From assembly GCF_020889685.1 (NCBI RefSeq), contig NZ_JACMYO010000004.1, positions 1-64,000 on the forward strand: DNA of 64,000 bases, in the 5' to 3' direction. The notes below the pieces were generated by a model. That model was not told the origin of the DNA. It saw only the letters and a list, made by a program, of their open reading frames with translations, and searched no databases. Below, piece by piece: positions 63,415 to 64,000 of this stretch. The stretch comes from Bradyrhizobium oropedii. GTDB taxonomy: Bacteria; Pseudomonadota; Alphaproteobacteria; Rhizobiales; Xanthobacteraceae. The position numbers and the translations under genes were made by a program. The stretch's first letter is position 1. Each line of letters opens with the position of its first letter.

Positions 63415-64000
63415 ATGAAGACGACCAAGTTCTGGACGATCCTGCTCGCCGGTGTAGCGGTTGCCGCGATGCCCTTCGCGGCGTCGGCGCAGGAGGAAGG
63501 TACCAAGGCCGGGCGCGAATTGCGCGCCGCCTACGACAAGTCGCTGCAAGGCAAGACCGTCGCCTATCTGCCGATCGCGCTCGGCGTTCCGCTGTCCGAC
63601 GAATGGGGCCGCGTGGTGCAGGAAGAGGCCGAGTGGCGCGGCATGAAATACGTCGTGCGCGACCCCAACAACAATCCGTCGGCGATGCAGCAGGCGCTGA
63701 CCGCGCTGGTCGACCAGAAGCCCGACGTCCTGATCGTGCAGAATCCGAGCGTGACGCTGCTGATGAAGGACCTCAAGCGCGCCGAGGCCCAGGGCACGCA
63801 TGTGATCCAGGTCAACATGGCCTCGAATTACAAGTCCGGCGCCTTTGTCGGCGTCGACTGGCGCGAGATCGGCCGGATGCTTGCGAACGAAACCGTCAAG
63901 GCCTGCGGCACCGGTTCGGGCAAGTCCGGCAAGGTGCAGATCGTGCAGGGCGAATTGACCGCAGCCGCCAGCGTCGACCAGGTCGGTGCCATCATGGATG
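63415..64000 (+). CDS. Sugar-type ABC substrate-binding protein, cut by the window end
   Basis: The open frame runs from ATG 63415, after GGAGGA, to the last base without a stop, giving about 195 residues of a longer protein. A signal peptide is clear (MKTTKFWTILLAGVAVAAMP, cleavage near ASAQE). The mature part has the periplasmic binding fold of the RbsB type (KTVAYLPIALGVPLSDEWGRV and QALTALVDQKPDVLIVQNPS). Together with the permease it forms an import system, probably regulated by the divergent LysR. The remainder lies outside the window. Confidence 0.88.
   Translation, partial: MKTTKFWTILLAGVAVAAMPFAASAQEEGTKAGRELRAAYDKSLQGKTVAYLPIALGVPLSDEWGRVVQEEAEWRGMKYVVRDPNNNPSAMQQALTALVDQKPDVLIVQNPSVTLLMKDLKRAEAQGTHVIQVNMASNYKSGAFVGVDWREIGRMLANETVKACGTGSGKSGKVQIVQGELTAAASVDQVGAIMD

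Overview
The window looks like chromosomal DNA of a Bradyrhizobium-type alphaproteobacterium (order Hyphomicrobiales). The reasons are high GC, strong GC3 bias in real genes, the typical rhizobial order cycHJKL - degP - two-component pair - glnE, a soluble NAD-dependent formate dehydrogenase (fds) operon, an oxalate-catabolism cluster, and short intergenic palindromes and a dispersed repeat that I recognise as common in this group. No rRNA or intact tRNA gene, CRISPR array, prophage or intact insertion sequence was seen.

Layout. (1) 1-2050: the 3' part of a hypothetical gene, then a small AT-richer patch with the 3' remnant of a DNA methyltransferase gene, a four-helix membrane protein and one copy of a dispersed repeat. 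(2) 2051-6217: ccmI-ccmE-ccmF-ccmH (cycHJKL), cytochrome c maturation, with overlapping stops and starts. (3) 6388-13318: DegP-like protease, response regulator and sensor kinase, glnE. (4) 13497-20624: fdsG-fdsB-fdsA-fdhD-fdsD on the minus strand, with a divergent LysR regulator. (5) 20632-29541: PAS histidine kinase, CDF transporter, TetR plus EamA exporter sharing an operator, RlpA-like protein, quinone oxidoreductase (with a duplicated 134-bp piece of its own 3' end about 1 kb away), nitronate monooxygenase. (6) 29792-44481: the oxalate region, holding a CBS protein, two OxlT-like MFS carriers, a 45-residue protein, frc, oxc, a GntR/FCD regulator and a large ADP-forming acyl-CoA ligase; DUF2147, DUF2975/Xre, cysteine synthase-like and pyrophosphatase genes lie between. 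(7) 44650-49134: mixed genes including an NYN/OST-HTH protein and an SRPBCC-M50 membrane protease fusion. (8) 49339-53636: a small catabolic cluster (two-subunit TPP decarboxylase, Bug-type binding protein, amidohydrolase, 2-hydroxyacid dehydrogenase). (9) 54317-60970: ilvD, MBL hydrolase and ABC binding protein, divergent from TetR-CMD-SDR around a double palindrome. (10) 61227-64000: LysR divergent from a sugar-type ABC permease and binding protein (cut by the window end).

How it fits together. Oxalate would enter by OxlT-like antiport with formate, be activated to oxalyl-CoA by Frc (or first by the ADP-forming ligase), be decarboxylated by Oxc to formyl-CoA, and leave as formate. The Fds complex 11 kb away would oxidise formate to CO2 and reduce NAD. 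The main discovery is a 17-bp motif, TGGYAT-N5-ATGCCA, seen eight times only around the oxalate genes. In six promoters it sits between a -35-like hexamer and a plausible -10. It ties the CBS protein and the 45-residue protein, neither with a known oxalate role, into the same proposed GntR regulon.
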